This document shows positions 9,571 through 19,580 of a stretch of DNA of 64,000 bases, in pieces. The stretch is from Anomaloglossus baeobatrachus (lineage: Eukaryota > Chordata > Amphibia > Anura > Aromobatidae). The notes under the pieces are model-generated. The model was not told the DNA's origin. It searched no databases and was given only the letters and a program-made list of their open reading frames with translations. The translations under genes were made by a program, and so were the position numbers. The stretch's first letter is position 1; each line of letters begins with the position of its first letter. Location of the stretch: the NCBI RefSeq assembly GCF_048569485.1, contig NW_027442067.1, forward strand, positions 124,001 to 188,000, written 5' to 3'.

Positions 9571-9578
9571 AATTTTTA
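9571..9578 (+). other. Sm-like site AATTTTTA in N1
   Basis: The sequence fits the Sm-protein binding consensus RAUUUUUR and lies 5 nt after the U2 stem-loop I-like hairpin. True U2 has GATTTTTAG at nt 98-106. A U-run in an A-rich context can occur by chance, so this is suggestive only. Confidence 0.35.
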
Positions 9579-9592
9579 TAATCATGGTCGGA

Positions 9593-9838
9593 GGTCCGTT
9601 CAGCTTTGGGCTGAGAAACCAACACCCGGTTGGAGGTCCGGGTCAGCTTCGGCTGAGAAACCAACACCCGGTTGGAGGTCTGGGTCAGCTTCGGCTGAGA
9701 AACCAACACCCGGTTGGAGGTCCGGGTCAGCTTCGGCTGAGAAACCAACACCCGGTTGGAGGTCCGGTTAGCCTTGGGCTGAGAAACCAACACCGGTTGA
9801 CGGTCCGGGCAGTTTCGGCTGCGAAACCAACAACTAGT
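9593..9838 (+). repeat. 42-bp hairpin minisatellite in N1, six units
   Basis: Units start at 9593, 9635, 9677, 9719, 9761 and 9802; the fifth is 41 bp and the last is degenerate. A typical unit (9635-9676) contains TCAGC-TTCG-GCTGA (unit nt 9-22) and CCAAC-ACCCG-GTTGG (nt 27-41), so each can fold into two hairpins, the first with a very stable UUCG loop. Unit 5 has TTAGCC/GGGCTGA and unit 6 has GCAGT-TTCG-GCTGC, which keep the stem with different bases. N2 and N3 have the same six units; N4 has five. Confidence 0.85.
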
Positions 9839-9900
9839 AGCTCTCTACTCCACTTGGGTAAGATGCCTGGGTGGACGCTGGGAGCAACGACAAGGCTCAA

Positions 9901-9916
9901 CCAGGCTTCGGCTTGG
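9901..9916 (+). other. UUCG hairpin CCAGGC-TTCG-GCTTGG in N1
   Basis: A six-pair stem (one G-U) is closed by a C(UUCG)G tetraloop and flanked by an AA/GG internal loop and an outer CTC/GAG stem. The same sequence is in N2, N3 and N4. Confidence 0.6.
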
Positions 9917-9983
9917 GGGAGCACCGAAGATCCCTGACCCTTGCTGTGGCCTTCTGGCTCGGAGGGACGGGGTTGATTTTTGG

Positions 9984-10054
9984 GGACCCTCTCCTCACGG
10001 AGGGGTCCACACGAATCCTAGCCTTTGCACTGTTTTTGGTGTGACTTCGGTCAT
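9984..10054 (+). other. Two further hairpins near the N1 3' end
   Basis: 9984-9989 GGACCC pairs with 10003-10008 GGGTCC, with an inner CTCC/GGAG stem. 10041-10054 is GTGAC-TTCG-GTCAT, again a UUCG-capped hairpin, 40 bp before the tail. A structured 3' region next to the tail is what a reverse transcriptase could recognise (inference). Confidence 0.5.
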
Positions 10055-10094
10055 GCATTTTTTGCGGTGCTTTGGAAAGCTTCATTAAATCAAA

Positions 10095-10244
10095 ATCTGT
10101 TCTTATCAGTTTAATATCTGATACGTCCCCTATCTGGGGACCATATATTAAATGGATTTTTAGAACAGGGAGATGGAAAAAGAGCTTGCTCTGTCCACTC
10201 CACGCATTGACCTGGTATTGCAGTACCTCCAGGAACGGTGCACC
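10095..10244 (+). pseudogene. RNU2: U2 3' fragment (nt 38-187) after N1
   Basis: This completes the gene begun at 9242. It starts with the second copy of ATCTGT. The sequence is otherwise unchanged from the intact gene, and the 3' box follows at 10258-10272. Confidence 0.95.
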
Positions 10245-11239
10245 CCTTCTTAACCCAGTTTCCAAAAGCAGAACTCAATTCACCTGATTCATATTAGCCC
10301 GATTTAATGAATTGGAAGAAAGCATACGTCTTCATATGCACCTCAATTTGGCCCATTCACTTTTCACACTTCCTCCTTTTGTTTTTTATCTTTCACACTT
10401 TTGACTTTCTTTATTCATCCAAATAGCAAACTCATCACCACTCAACCTGACCAACTCGGCTATGTCCCCGTGCTGCAGTTCTCTGTCTTATCTAGATCAT
10501 TTGCAATTGAATGGAATAGATCCCTTTTGGACAAAGTGGATTCACCTGCTGCTGCAGTGACCACAGGTGTGATAACATCTAGAATTGGCATCTGGTGCGA
10601 TCTCTCCGCTTCCACTCCAAAGAAAGTTACCTGTTTATTCCTATCATGCATTGGTTTTTGGGGTTTTCTTTGAGTAATGATGATCTCTTTAGTAGTCTGT
10701 TGGCGCCCTCTCCTGGAGGAATAGTTTGCTTGCTCTTGGACATTCTAAAAGAGAGGTCATGATAGACATTGAGCTTCTGAGCTCAATTGGGGACAGTCAT
10801 GGGTGATGAATGTTTGCAACCTACTGCGAAGCCTCATACCGCAATATAAGGAACGTCAAATACTAAGAAAGGGCGGCCTATGAAAGAATTACTACTTTCA
10901 ATAAGTACACTTAAACGGCTAATTGGGAATAGAAAAACTGTAAAAAGCCCTCTGAGAAAGCCCCCCTCTAACCTTTGATAGTAAGCTTTTCTGTAGTCTG
11001 CCTGTTGATGTATTTTCCGTTTGAACTGTGCACAACATGAAGAGACGGAACACTGGCGGCTTGTCACAATGCCCCCCGATGACATCACAATAGCGCTGCT
11101 GCCTAGAAAACAAGCTGCGCAGAAGAAGTTGTTCTTTGGGTGGGAGGGTGGGCTAGTGGAAGGAGGGGGCAATCTCTTTTTTTCCCGGGTGGTAGGGGGA
11201 TGACAGGAGAAGGGAAGCGGGTGGTGAGAAAGGTACAGA

Positions 11240-11270
11240 GGGCAGGGTTTGGGGGCTGGGAAGGAAAGGG
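11240..11270 (+). other. G-quadruplex-forming motif in the U2 spacer
   Basis: Five G-runs of 3, 3, 5, 3 and 3 bases are separated by loops of 2, 3, 2 and 7 bases on the non-template strand, 366-396 bp before the U2 start. It occurs once in every spacer. In the spacer before 59069 the fourth run is broken by G to A at 58691. Confidence 0.6.
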
Positions 11271-11450
11271 AAAAGATTAGGGTTTGGGGATGATGAAAGG
11301 GCTTTCTACGGGTAAGGATGGCAAAGGGTGGCAGTGACGGAAAGTCAGGCAACCTGTCCTGTCCGTCTTTTTGTATCGTGAATTGGAAAGACTGCAAGGG
11401 GGAGGGGAGTTGCTTGCGCCCTAAAGGAGGAGTTATTCAGATTCATTGCA

Positions 11451-11469
11451 GTGGGCGGCGGCTGCAAAA
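11451..11469 (+). promoter_or_regulatory. Possible distal sequence element of U2
   Basis: GTGGGCGGCG (GC-box-like) is followed by CTGCAAAA, which matches 6 of 8 bases of the octamer ATGCAAAT, at -185 to -167. Vertebrate U2 genes have an octamer/Sp1 enhancer around -220, so both the match and the position are only approximate. Confidence 0.3.
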
Positions 11470-11572
11470 CGCACCATTCTTCTTGTTTTGGCTCTGCAAA
11501 GCAGCCTTTTCAAGGGTTGGCTTGGGTGACAAAATGTCTTGTGTAGGCGTGGGTTTGTCTCCCTCTCGCTCT

Positions 11573-11589
11573 CTCTCCCTAAGATGTGT
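11573..11589 (+). promoter_or_regulatory. Probable proximal sequence element (PSE) of U2
   Basis: CTCTCCCTAAGATGTGT lies at -63 to -47, where SNAPc binds vertebrate snRNA promoters. It resembles PSEs such as that of human U6 in the CC-TAA--TG core. No TATA box lies at -30, as expected for an RNA polymerase II snRNA gene. The element recurs at the same offset before every U2 gene. Confidence 0.5.
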
Positions 11590-11635
11590 CCGGCATAGGC
11601 CAGGGTGCCACTCGAGGCCCAAACCAATTCTGGTT

Positions 11636-11822
11636 ATCGCTTCTCGGCCTTTTGGCTAAGATCAAGTGTAGTATCTGTTCTTATCAGTTTAATATCTGAT
11701 ACGTCCCCTATCTGGGGACCATATATTAAATGGATTTTTAGAACAGGGAGATGGAAAAAGAGCTTGCTCTGTCCACTCCACGCATTGACCTGGTATTGCA
11801 GTACCTCCAGGAACGGTGCACC
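11636..11822 (+). ncRNA. RNU2: U2 spliceosomal snRNA gene (reference intact copy)
   Basis: U2 snRNA base-pairs with the intron branch point in the spliceosome. This 187-nt gene is close to identical to vertebrate U2. It has stem-loop I (nt 7-26), branch-point recognition sequence GTAGTA (nt 33-38), stem IIb GTCCCC/GGGGAC (nt 68-73 with 79-84), Sm site GATTTTTAG (nt 98-106), and the stem-loop IV loop TATTGCAGTACCT that binds U2B''/U2A'. It ends ...GGTGCACC. A PSE-like element lies at -63 to -47 and a 3' box 14 bp after the end, so the gene has the full set of RNA polymerase II snRNA signals. The exact 3' end may differ by a base or so. It lies between two N-interrupted genes. Confidence 0.98.
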
Positions 11823-11835
11823 CCTTCTTAACCCA

Positions 11836-11850
11836 GTTTCCAAAAGCAGA
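11836..11850 (+). terminator. snRNA 3' box
   Basis: GTTTCCAAAAGCAGA fits the vertebrate snRNA 3' box GTTTN0-3AAARNNAGA exactly. It directs Integrator-dependent 3' end formation. The same box stands 14 bp after every U2 3' end in the window, including the interrupted genes. Confidence 0.85.
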
Positions 11851-13213
11851 ACTCAATTCACCTGATTCATATTAGCCCGATTTAATGAATTGGAAGAAAG
11901 CATACGTCTTCATATGCACCTCAATTTGGCCCATTCACTTTTCACACTTCCTCCTTTTGTTTTTTATCTTTCACACTTTTGACTTTCTTTATTCATCCAA
12001 ATAGCAAACTCATCACCACTCAACCTGACCAACTCGGCTATGTCCCCGTGCTGCAGTTCTCTGTCTTATCTAGATCATTTGCAATTGAATGGAATAGATC
12101 CCTTTTGGACAAAGTGGATTCACCTGCTGCTGCAGTGACCACAGGTGTGATAACATCTAGAATTGGCATCTGGTGCGATCTCTCCGCTTCCACTCCAAAG
12201 AAAGTTACCTGTTTATTCCTATCATGCATTGGTTTTTGGGGTTTTCTTTGAGTAATGATGATCTCTTTAGTAGTCTGTTGGCGCCCTCTCCTGGAGGAAT
12301 AGTTTGCTTGCTCTTGGACATTCTAAAAGAGAGGTCATGATAGACATTGAGCTTCTGAGCTCAATTGGGGACAGTCATGGGTGATGAATGTTTGCAACCT
12401 ACTGCGAAGCCTCATACCGCAATATAAGGAACGTCAAATACTAAGAAAGGGCGGCCTATGAAAGAATTACTACTTTCAATAAGTACACTTAAACGGCTAA
12501 TTGGGAATAGAAAAACTGTAAAAAGCCCTCTGAGAAAGCCCCCCTCTAACCTTTGATAGTAAGCTTTTCTGTAGTCTGCCTGTTGATGTATTTTCCGTTT
12601 GAACTGTGCACAACATGAAGAGACGGAACACTGGCGGCTTGTCACAATGCCCCCCGATGACATCACAATAGCGCTGCTGCCTAGAAAACAAGCTGCGCAG
12701 AAGAAGTTGTTCTTTGGGTGGGAGGGTGGGCTAGTGGAAGGAGGGGGCAATCTCTTTTTTTCCCGGGTGGTAGGGGGATGACAGGAGAAGGGAAGCGGGT
12801 GGTGAGAAAGGTACAGAGGGCAGGGTTTGGGGGCTGGGAAGGAAAGGGAAAAGATTAGGGTTTGGGGATGATGAAAGGGCTTTCTACGGGTAAGGATGGC
12901 AAAGGGTGGCAGTGACGGAAAGTCAGGCAACCTGTCCTGTCCGTCTTTTTGTATCGTGAATTGGAAAGACTGCAAGGGGGAGGGGAGTTGCTTGCGCCCT
13001 AAAGGAGGAGTTATTCAGATTCATTGCAGTGGGCGGCGGCTGCAAAACGCACCATTCTTCTTGTTTTGGCTCTGCAAAGCAGCCTTTTCAAGGGTTGGCT
13101 TGGGTGACAAAATGTCTTGTGTAGGCGTGGGTTTGTCTCCCTCTCGCTCTCTCTCCCTAAGATGTGTCCGGCATAGGCCAGGGTGCCACTCGAGGCCCAA
13201 ACCAATTCTGGTT

Positions 13214-13256
13214 ATCGCTTCTCGGCCTTTTGGCTAAGATCAAGTGTAGTATCTGT
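13214..13256 (+). pseudogene. RNU2: U2 5' fragment (nt 1-43) before N2
   Basis: It has the same break point as at N1, including the ATCTGT duplication (13251-13256 and 14067-14072). The preceding spacer 11823-13213 is standard. Confidence 0.95.
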
Positions 13257-14066
13257 GAGGCTCGGCAGATGCAATGCACACTGGAAGGTTGCGCTTGCTA
13301 GTACTCTTGATGTATAGTATATTCATCTAGAGGAAAACATGGCCCTACCAGGATCGAGGCTATTAGACTGAGTAAGTGTGGGGGCTATGGTGCAATGTGC
13401 CCCAGGACTGACGACCCTGGAGTGAGTCTGAGCTTGCTGGCTTGGGACCCCGGCGAGCCTTGGGCTCTGTAGCACACCGTACCTTGCCCTTTCATACTTT
13501 CTGAGCATATTGCTCTATCCCGGCCTTCTGGCTAGGAAGGGAAATTTTTATAATCATGGTCGGAGGTCCGTTCAGCTTTGGGCTGAGAAACCAACACCCG
13601 GTTGGAGGTCCGGGTCAGCTTCGGCTGAGAAACCAACACCCGGTTGGAGGTCTGGGTCAGCTTCGGCTGAGAAACCAACACCCGGTTGGAGGTCCGGGTC
13701 AGCTTCGGCTGAGAAACCAACACCCGGTTGGAGGTCCGGTTAGCCTTGGGCTGAGAAACCAACACCGGTTGACGGTCCGGGCAGTTTCGGCTGCGAAACC
13801 AACAACTAGTAGCTCTCTACTCCACTTGGGTAAGATGCCTGGGTGGACGCTGGGAGCAACGACAAGGCTCAACCAGGCTTCGGCTTGGGGGAGCACCGAA
13901 GATCCCTGACCCTTGCTGTGGCCTTCTGGCTCGGAGGGACGGGGTTGATTTTTGGGGACCCTCTCCTCACGGAGGGGTCCACACGAATCCTAGCCTTTGC
14001 ACTGTTTTTGGTGTGACTTCGGTCATGCATTTTTTGCGGTGCTTTGGAAAGCTTCATTAAATCAAA
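13257..14066 (+). mobile_element. N2: 810-bp non-autonomous U2-specific retroelement
   Basis: It has the same length, head, six-unit repeat (13565 to about 13810), junctions and apparently the same sequence as N1. It is best explained as a copy of the N1-bearing unit made by unequal exchange within the array, not a separate insertion. Confidence 0.8.
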
Positions 14067-14216
14067 ATCTGTTCTTATCAGTTTAATATCTGATACGTCC
14101 CCTATCTGGGGACCATATATTAAATGGATTTTTAGAACAGGGAGATGGAAAAAGAGCTTGCTCTGTCCACTCCACGCATTGACCTGGTATTGCAGTACCT
14201 CCAGGAACGGTGCACC
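14067..14216 (+). pseudogene. RNU2: U2 3' fragment (nt 38-187) after N2
   Basis: This completes the gene begun at 13214. The following spacer 14217-15607 is standard. Confidence 0.95.
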
Positions 14217-15607
14217 CCTTCTTAACCCAGTTTCCAAAAGCAGAACTCAATTCACCTGATTCATATTAGCCCGATTTAATGAATTGGAAGAAAGCATACG
14301 TCTTCATATGCACCTCAATTTGGCCCATTCACTTTTCACACTTCCTCCTTTTGTTTTTTATCTTTCACACTTTTGACTTTCTTTATTCATCCAAATAGCA
14401 AACTCATCACCACTCAACCTGACCAACTCGGCTATGTCCCCGTGCTGCAGTTCTCTGTCTTATCTAGATCATTTGCAATTGAATGGAATAGATCCCTTTT
14501 GGACAAAGTGGATTCACCTGCTGCTGCAGTGACCACAGGTGTGATAACATCTAGAATTGGCATCTGGTGCGATCTCTCCGCTTCCACTCCAAAGAAAGTT
14601 ACCTGTTTATTCCTATCATGCATTGGTTTTTGGGGTTTTCTTTGAGTAATGATGATCTCTTTAGTAGTCTGTTGGCGCCCTCTCCTGGAGGAATAGTTTG
14701 CTTGCTCTTGGACATTCTAAAAGAGAGGTCATGATAGACATTGAGCTTCTGAGCTCAATTGGGGACAGTCATGGGTGATGAATGTTTGCAACCTACTGCG
14801 AAGCCTCATACCGCAATATAAGGAACGTCAAATACTAAGAAAGGGCGGCCTATGAAAGAATTACTACTTTCAATAAGTACACTTAAACGGCTAATTGGGA
14901 ATAGAAAAACTGTAAAAAGCCCTCTGAGAAAGCCCCCCTCTAACCTTTGATAGTAAGCTTTTCTGTAGTCTGCCTGTTGATGTATTTTCCGTTTGAACTG
15001 TGCACAACATGAAGAGACGGAACACTGGCGGCTTGTCACAATGCCCCCCGATGACATCACAATAGCGCTGCTGCCTAGAAAACAAGCTGCGCAGAAGAAG
15101 TTGTTCTTTGGGTGGGAGGGTGGGCTAGTGGAAGGAGGGGGCAATCTCTTTTTTTCCCGGGTGGTAGGGGGATGACAGGAGAAGGGAAGCGGGTGGTGAG
15201 AAAGGTACAGAGGGCAGGGTTTGGGGGCTGGGAAGGAAAGGGAAAAGATTAGGGTTTGGGGATGATGAAAGGGCTTTCTACGGGTAAGGATGGCAAAGGG
15301 TGGCAGTGACGGAAAGTCAGGCAACCTGTCCTGTCCGTCTTTTTGTATCGTGAATTGGAAAGACTGCAAGGGGGAGGGGAGTTGCTTGCGCCCTAAAGGA
15401 GGAGTTATTCAGATTCATTGCAGTGGGCGGCGGCTGCAAAACGCACCATTCTTCTTGTTTTGGCTCTGCAAAGCAGCCTTTTCAAGGGTTGGCTTGGGTG
15501 ACAAAATGTCTTGTGTAGGCGTGGGTTTGTCTCCCTCTCGCTCTCTCTCCCTAAGATGTGTCCGGCATAGGCCAGGGTGCCACTCGAGGCCCAAACCAAT
15601 TCTGGTT

Positions 15608-15650
15608 ATCGCTTCTCGGCCTTTTGGCTAAGATCAAGTGTAGTATCTGT
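15608..15650 (+). pseudogene. RNU2: U2 5' fragment (nt 1-43) before N3
   Basis: The break point is identical to N1 and N2. This gene directly follows the N2 gene with no intact gene between them. Confidence 0.95.
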
Positions 15651-16460
15651 GAGGCTCGGCAGATGCAATGCACACTGGAAGGTTGCGCTTGCTAGTACTC
15701 TTGATGTATAGTATATTCATCTAGAGGAAAACATGGCCCTACCAGGATCGAGGCTATTAGACTGAGTAAGTGTGGGGGCTATGGTGCAATGTGCCCCAGG
15801 ACTGACGACCCTGGAGTGAGTCTGAGCTTGCTGGCTTGGGACCCCGGCGAGCCTTGGGCTCTGTAGCACACCGTACCTTGCCCTTTCATACTTTCTGAGC
15901 ATATTGCTCTATCCCGGCCTTCTGGCTAGGAAGGGAAATTTTTATAATCATGGTCGGAGGTCCGTTCAGCTTTGGGCTGAGAAACCAACACCCGGTTGGA
16001 GGTCCGGGTCAGCTTCGGCTGAGAAACCAACACCCGGTTGGAGGTCTGGGTCAGCTTCGGCTGAGAAACCAACACCCGGTTGGAGGTCCGGGTCAGCTTC
16101 GGCTGAGAAACCAACACCCGGTTGGAGGTCCGGTTAGCCTTGGGCTGAGAAACCAACACCGGTTGACGGTCCGGGCAGTTTCGGCTGCGAAACCAACAAC
16201 TAGTAGCTCTCTACTCCACTTGGGTAAGATGCCTGGGTGGACGCTGGGAGCAACGACAAGGCTCAACCAGGCTTCGGCTTGGGGGAGCACCGAAGATCCC
16301 TGACCCTTGCTGTGGCCTTCTGGCTCGGAGGGACGGGGTTGATTTTTGGGGACCCTCTCCTCACGGAGGGGTCCACACGAATCCTAGCCTTTGCACTGTT
16401 TTTGGTGTGACTTCGGTCATGCATTTTTTGCGGTGCTTTGGAAAGCTTCATTAAATCAAA
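15651..16460 (+). mobile_element. N3: 810-bp non-autonomous U2-specific retroelement
   Basis: This is the third member of the N1/N2/N3 group, with the same head, 42-bp repeat block (15959 to about 16204), tail and 6-bp duplication. Confidence 0.8.
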
Positions 16461-16610
16461 ATCTGTTCTTATCAGTTTAATATCTGATACGTCCCCTATC
16501 TGGGGACCATATATTAAATGGATTTTTAGAACAGGGAGATGGAAAAAGAGCTTGCTCTGTCCACTCCACGCATTGACCTGGTATTGCAGTACCTCCAGGA
16601 ACGGTGCACC
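16461..16610 (+). pseudogene. RNU2: U2 3' fragment (nt 38-187) after N3
   Basis: This completes the gene begun at 15608. The spacer 16611-18001 is standard. Confidence 0.95.
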
Positions 16611-18001
16611 CCTTCTTAACCCAGTTTCCAAAAGCAGAACTCAATTCACCTGATTCATATTAGCCCGATTTAATGAATTGGAAGAAAGCATACGTCTTCA
16701 TATGCACCTCAATTTGGCCCATTCACTTTTCACACTTCCTCCTTTTGTTTTTTATCTTTCACACTTTTGACTTTCTTTATTCATCCAAATAGCAAACTCA
16801 TCACCACTCAACCTGACCAACTCGGCTATGTCCCCGTGCTGCAGTTCTCTGTCTTATCTAGATCATTTGCAATTGAATGGAATAGATCCCTTTTGGACAA
16901 AGTGGATTCACCTGCTGCTGCAGTGACCACAGGTGTGATAACATCTAGAATTGGCATCTGGTGCGATCTCTCCGCTTCCACTCCAAAGAAAGTTACCTGT
17001 TTATTCCTATCATGCATTGGTTTTTGGGGTTTTCTTTGAGTAATGATGATCTCTTTAGTAGTCTGTTGGCGCCCTCTCCTGGAGGAATAGTTTGCTTGCT
17101 CTTGGACATTCTAAAAGAGAGGTCATGATAGACATTGAGCTTCTGAGCTCAATTGGGGACAGTCATGGGTGATGAATGTTTGCAACCTACTGCGAAGCCT
17201 CATACCGCAATATAAGGAACGTCAAATACTAAGAAAGGGCGGCCTATGAAAGAATTACTACTTTCAATAAGTACACTTAAACGGCTAATTGGGAATAGAA
17301 AAACTGTAAAAAGCCCTCTGAGAAAGCCCCCCTCTAACCTTTGATAGTAAGCTTTTCTGTAGTCTGCCTGTTGATGTATTTTCCGTTTGAACTGTGCACA
17401 ACATGAAGAGACGGAACACTGGCGGCTTGTCACAATGCCCCCCGATGACATCACAATAGCGCTGCTGCCTAGAAAACAAGCTGCGCAGAAGAAGTTGTTC
17501 TTTGGGTGGGAGGGTGGGCTAGTGGAAGGAGGGGGCAATCTCTTTTTTTCCCGGGTGGTAGGGGGATGACAGGAGAAGGGAAGCGGGTGGTGAGAAAGGT
17601 ACAGAGGGCAGGGTTTGGGGGCTGGGAAGGAAAGGGAAAAGATTAGGGTTTGGGGATGATGAAAGGGCTTTCTACGGGTAAGGATGGCAAAGGGTGGCAG
17701 TGACGGAAAGTCAGGCAACCTGTCCTGTCCGTCTTTTTGTATCGTGAATTGGAAAGACTGCAAGGGGGAGGGGAGTTGCTTGCGCCCTAAAGGAGGAGTT
17801 ATTCAGATTCATTGCAGTGGGCGGCGGCTGCAAAACGCACCATTCTTCTTGTTTTGGCTCTGCAAAGCAGCCTTTTCAAGGGTTGGCTTGGGTGACAAAA
17901 TGTCTTGTGTAGGCGTGGGTTTGTCTCCCTCTCGCTCTCTCTCCCTAAGATGTGTCCGGCATAGGCCAGGGTGCCACTCGAGGCCCAAACCAATTCTGGT
18001 T

Positions 18002-18188
18002 ATCGCTTCTCGGCCTTTTGGCTAAGATCAAGTGTAGTATCTGTTCTTATCAGTTTAATATCTGATACGTCCCCTATCTGGGGACCATATATTAAATGGA
18101 TTTTTAGAACAGGGAGATGGAAAAAGAGCTTGCTCTGTCCACTCCACGCATTGACCTGGTATTGCAGTACCTCCAGGAACGGTGCACC
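18002..18188 (+). ncRNA. RNU2: U2 snRNA gene, intact
   Basis: Same sequence as the copy at 11636. It is the first of a run of ten intact genes. The downstream spacer 18189-19580 is 1,392 bp because of one extra G in the G-run near 19165. Confidence 0.97.
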
Positions 18189-19580
18189 CCTTCTTAACCC
18201 AGTTTCCAAAAGCAGAACTCAATTCACCTGATTCATATTAGCCCGATTTAATGAATTGGAAGAAAGCATACGTCTTCATATGCACCTCAATTTGGCCCAT
18301 TCACTTTTCACACTTCCTCCTTTTGTTTTTTATCTTTCACACTTTTGACTTTCTTTATTCATCCAAATAGCAAACTCATCACCACTCAACCTGACCAACT
18401 CGGCTATGTCCCCGTGCTGCAGTTCTCTGTCTTATCTAGATCATTTGCAATTGAATGGAATAGATCCCTTTTGGACAAAGTGGATTCACCTGCTGCTGCA
18501 GTGACCACAGGTGTGATAACATCTAGAATTGGCATCTGGTGCGATCTCTCCGCTTCCACTCCAAAGAAAGTTACCTGTTTATTCCTATCATGCATTGGTT
18601 TTTGGGGTTTTCTTTGAGTAATGATGATCTCTTTAGTAGTCTGTTGGCGCCCTCTCCTGGAGGAATAGTTTGCTTGCTCTTGGACATTCTAAAAGAGAGG
18701 TCATGATAGACATTGAGCTTCTGAGCTCAATTGGGGACAGTCATGGGTGATGAATGTTTGCAACCTACTGCGAAGCCTCATACCGCAATATAAGGAACGT
18801 CAAATACTAAGAAAGGGCGGCCTATGAAAGAATTACTACTTTCAATAAGTACACTTAAACGGCTAATTGGGAATAGAAAAACTGTAAAAAGCCCTCTGAG
18901 AAAGCCCCCCTCTAACCTTTGATAGTAAGCTTTTCTGTAGTCTGCCTGTTGATGTATTTTCCGTTTGAACTGTGCACAACATGAAGAGACGGAACACTGG
19001 CGGCTTGTCACAATGCCCCCCGATGACATCACAATAGCGCTGCTGCCTAGAAAACAAGCTGCGCAGAAGAAGTTGTTCTTTGGGTGGGAGGGTGGGCTAG
19101 TGGAAGGAGGGGGCAATCTCTTTTTTTCCCGGGTGGTAGGGGGATGACAGGAGAAGGGAAGCGGGGTGGTGAGAAAGGTACAGAGGGCAGGGTTTGGGGG
19201 CTGGGAAGGAAAGGGAAAAGATTAGGGTTTGGGGATGATGAAAGGGCTTTCTACGGGTAAGGATGGCAAAGGGTGGCAGTGACGGAAAGTCAGGCAACCT
19301 GTCCTGTCCGTCTTTTTGTATCGTGAATTGGAAAGACTGCAAGGGGGAGGGGAGTTGCTTGCGCCCTAAAGGAGGAGTTATTCAGATTCATTGCAGTGGG
19401 CGGCGGCTGCAAAACGCACCATTCTTCTTGTTTTGGCTCTGCAAAGCAGCCTTTTCAAGGGTTGGCTTGGGTGACAAAATGTCTTGTGTAGGCGTGGGTT
19501 TGTCTCCCTCTCGCTCTCTCTCCCTAAGATGTGTCCGGCATAGGCCAGGGTGCCACTCGAGGCCCAAACCAATTCTGGTT

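Larger units (their letters stand above)
9285..10094 (+). mobile_element. N1: 810-bp non-autonomous U2-specific retroelement (family not recognised)
   Basis: This non-coding insertion sits exactly at the Keno target. Its 3' end TTAAATCAAA is shared with Keno and joined to U2 nt 38, as in Keno. Parts: a 15-nt head (9285-9299) that differs from N4/N5; a unique region 9300-9545; a hairpin resembling U2 stem-loop I (9546-9565) and an Sm-like AATTTTTA (9571-9578); six 42-bp hairpin repeats (9593 to about 9838); two more UUCG hairpins (9901-9916 and 10041-10054); a GC-rich hairpin (9984-10008); and the tail. It has no reverse transcriptase and no plausible protein. Inference: it is a SINE-like element mobilised by Keno. 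Alternatives are a deletion derivative of another U2-specific LINE, or a structured RNA gene captured into the array. Confidence 0.8.
10245..11635 (+). other. U2 intergenic spacer, reference copy (1,391 bp)
   Basis: I see no gene here. From 5' to 3' it holds: the 3' box of the preceding gene; an AT-rich part (about 10290-10700); a mixed part with a CRE-like TGACATCA (11080-11087); a short C-run; a G-rich purine tract (about 11130-11330) with a quadruplex-forming motif at 11240-11270; then the U2 promoter region with a GC box/octamer-like element (11451-11469), a CT-rich run (about 11560-11580) and a PSE-like element (11573-11589). Open frames of 60-187 codons recur in every spacer on both strands; none has homology I recognise. 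All other spacers in the window match this one apart from the changes noted at the individual genes. Confidence 0.85.

Noticed and set aside
9593-9838. CRISPR-like direct repeats
   Set aside because: The repeats are contiguous with no unique spacers, and they lie inside a eukaryotic retroelement.
9584-9937. Repetitive open frames across the 42-bp repeats of N (for example repeated LRNQHPVGGPGQ)
   Set aside because: 42 is a multiple of 3, so the repeat is open in several frames on both strands. Changes between units preserve RNA stems more clearly than any peptide.
11275-11286. Telomere-like TTAGGGTTTGGGG in the spacer
   Set aside because: It is a single short match within a G-rich tract, not a run of telomere repeats.
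11526-11540. GTGACAAAATG as an alternative PSE
   Set aside because: It lies around -110, too far upstream for a vertebrate PSE. The element at -63 to -47 fits better in place and core sequence.
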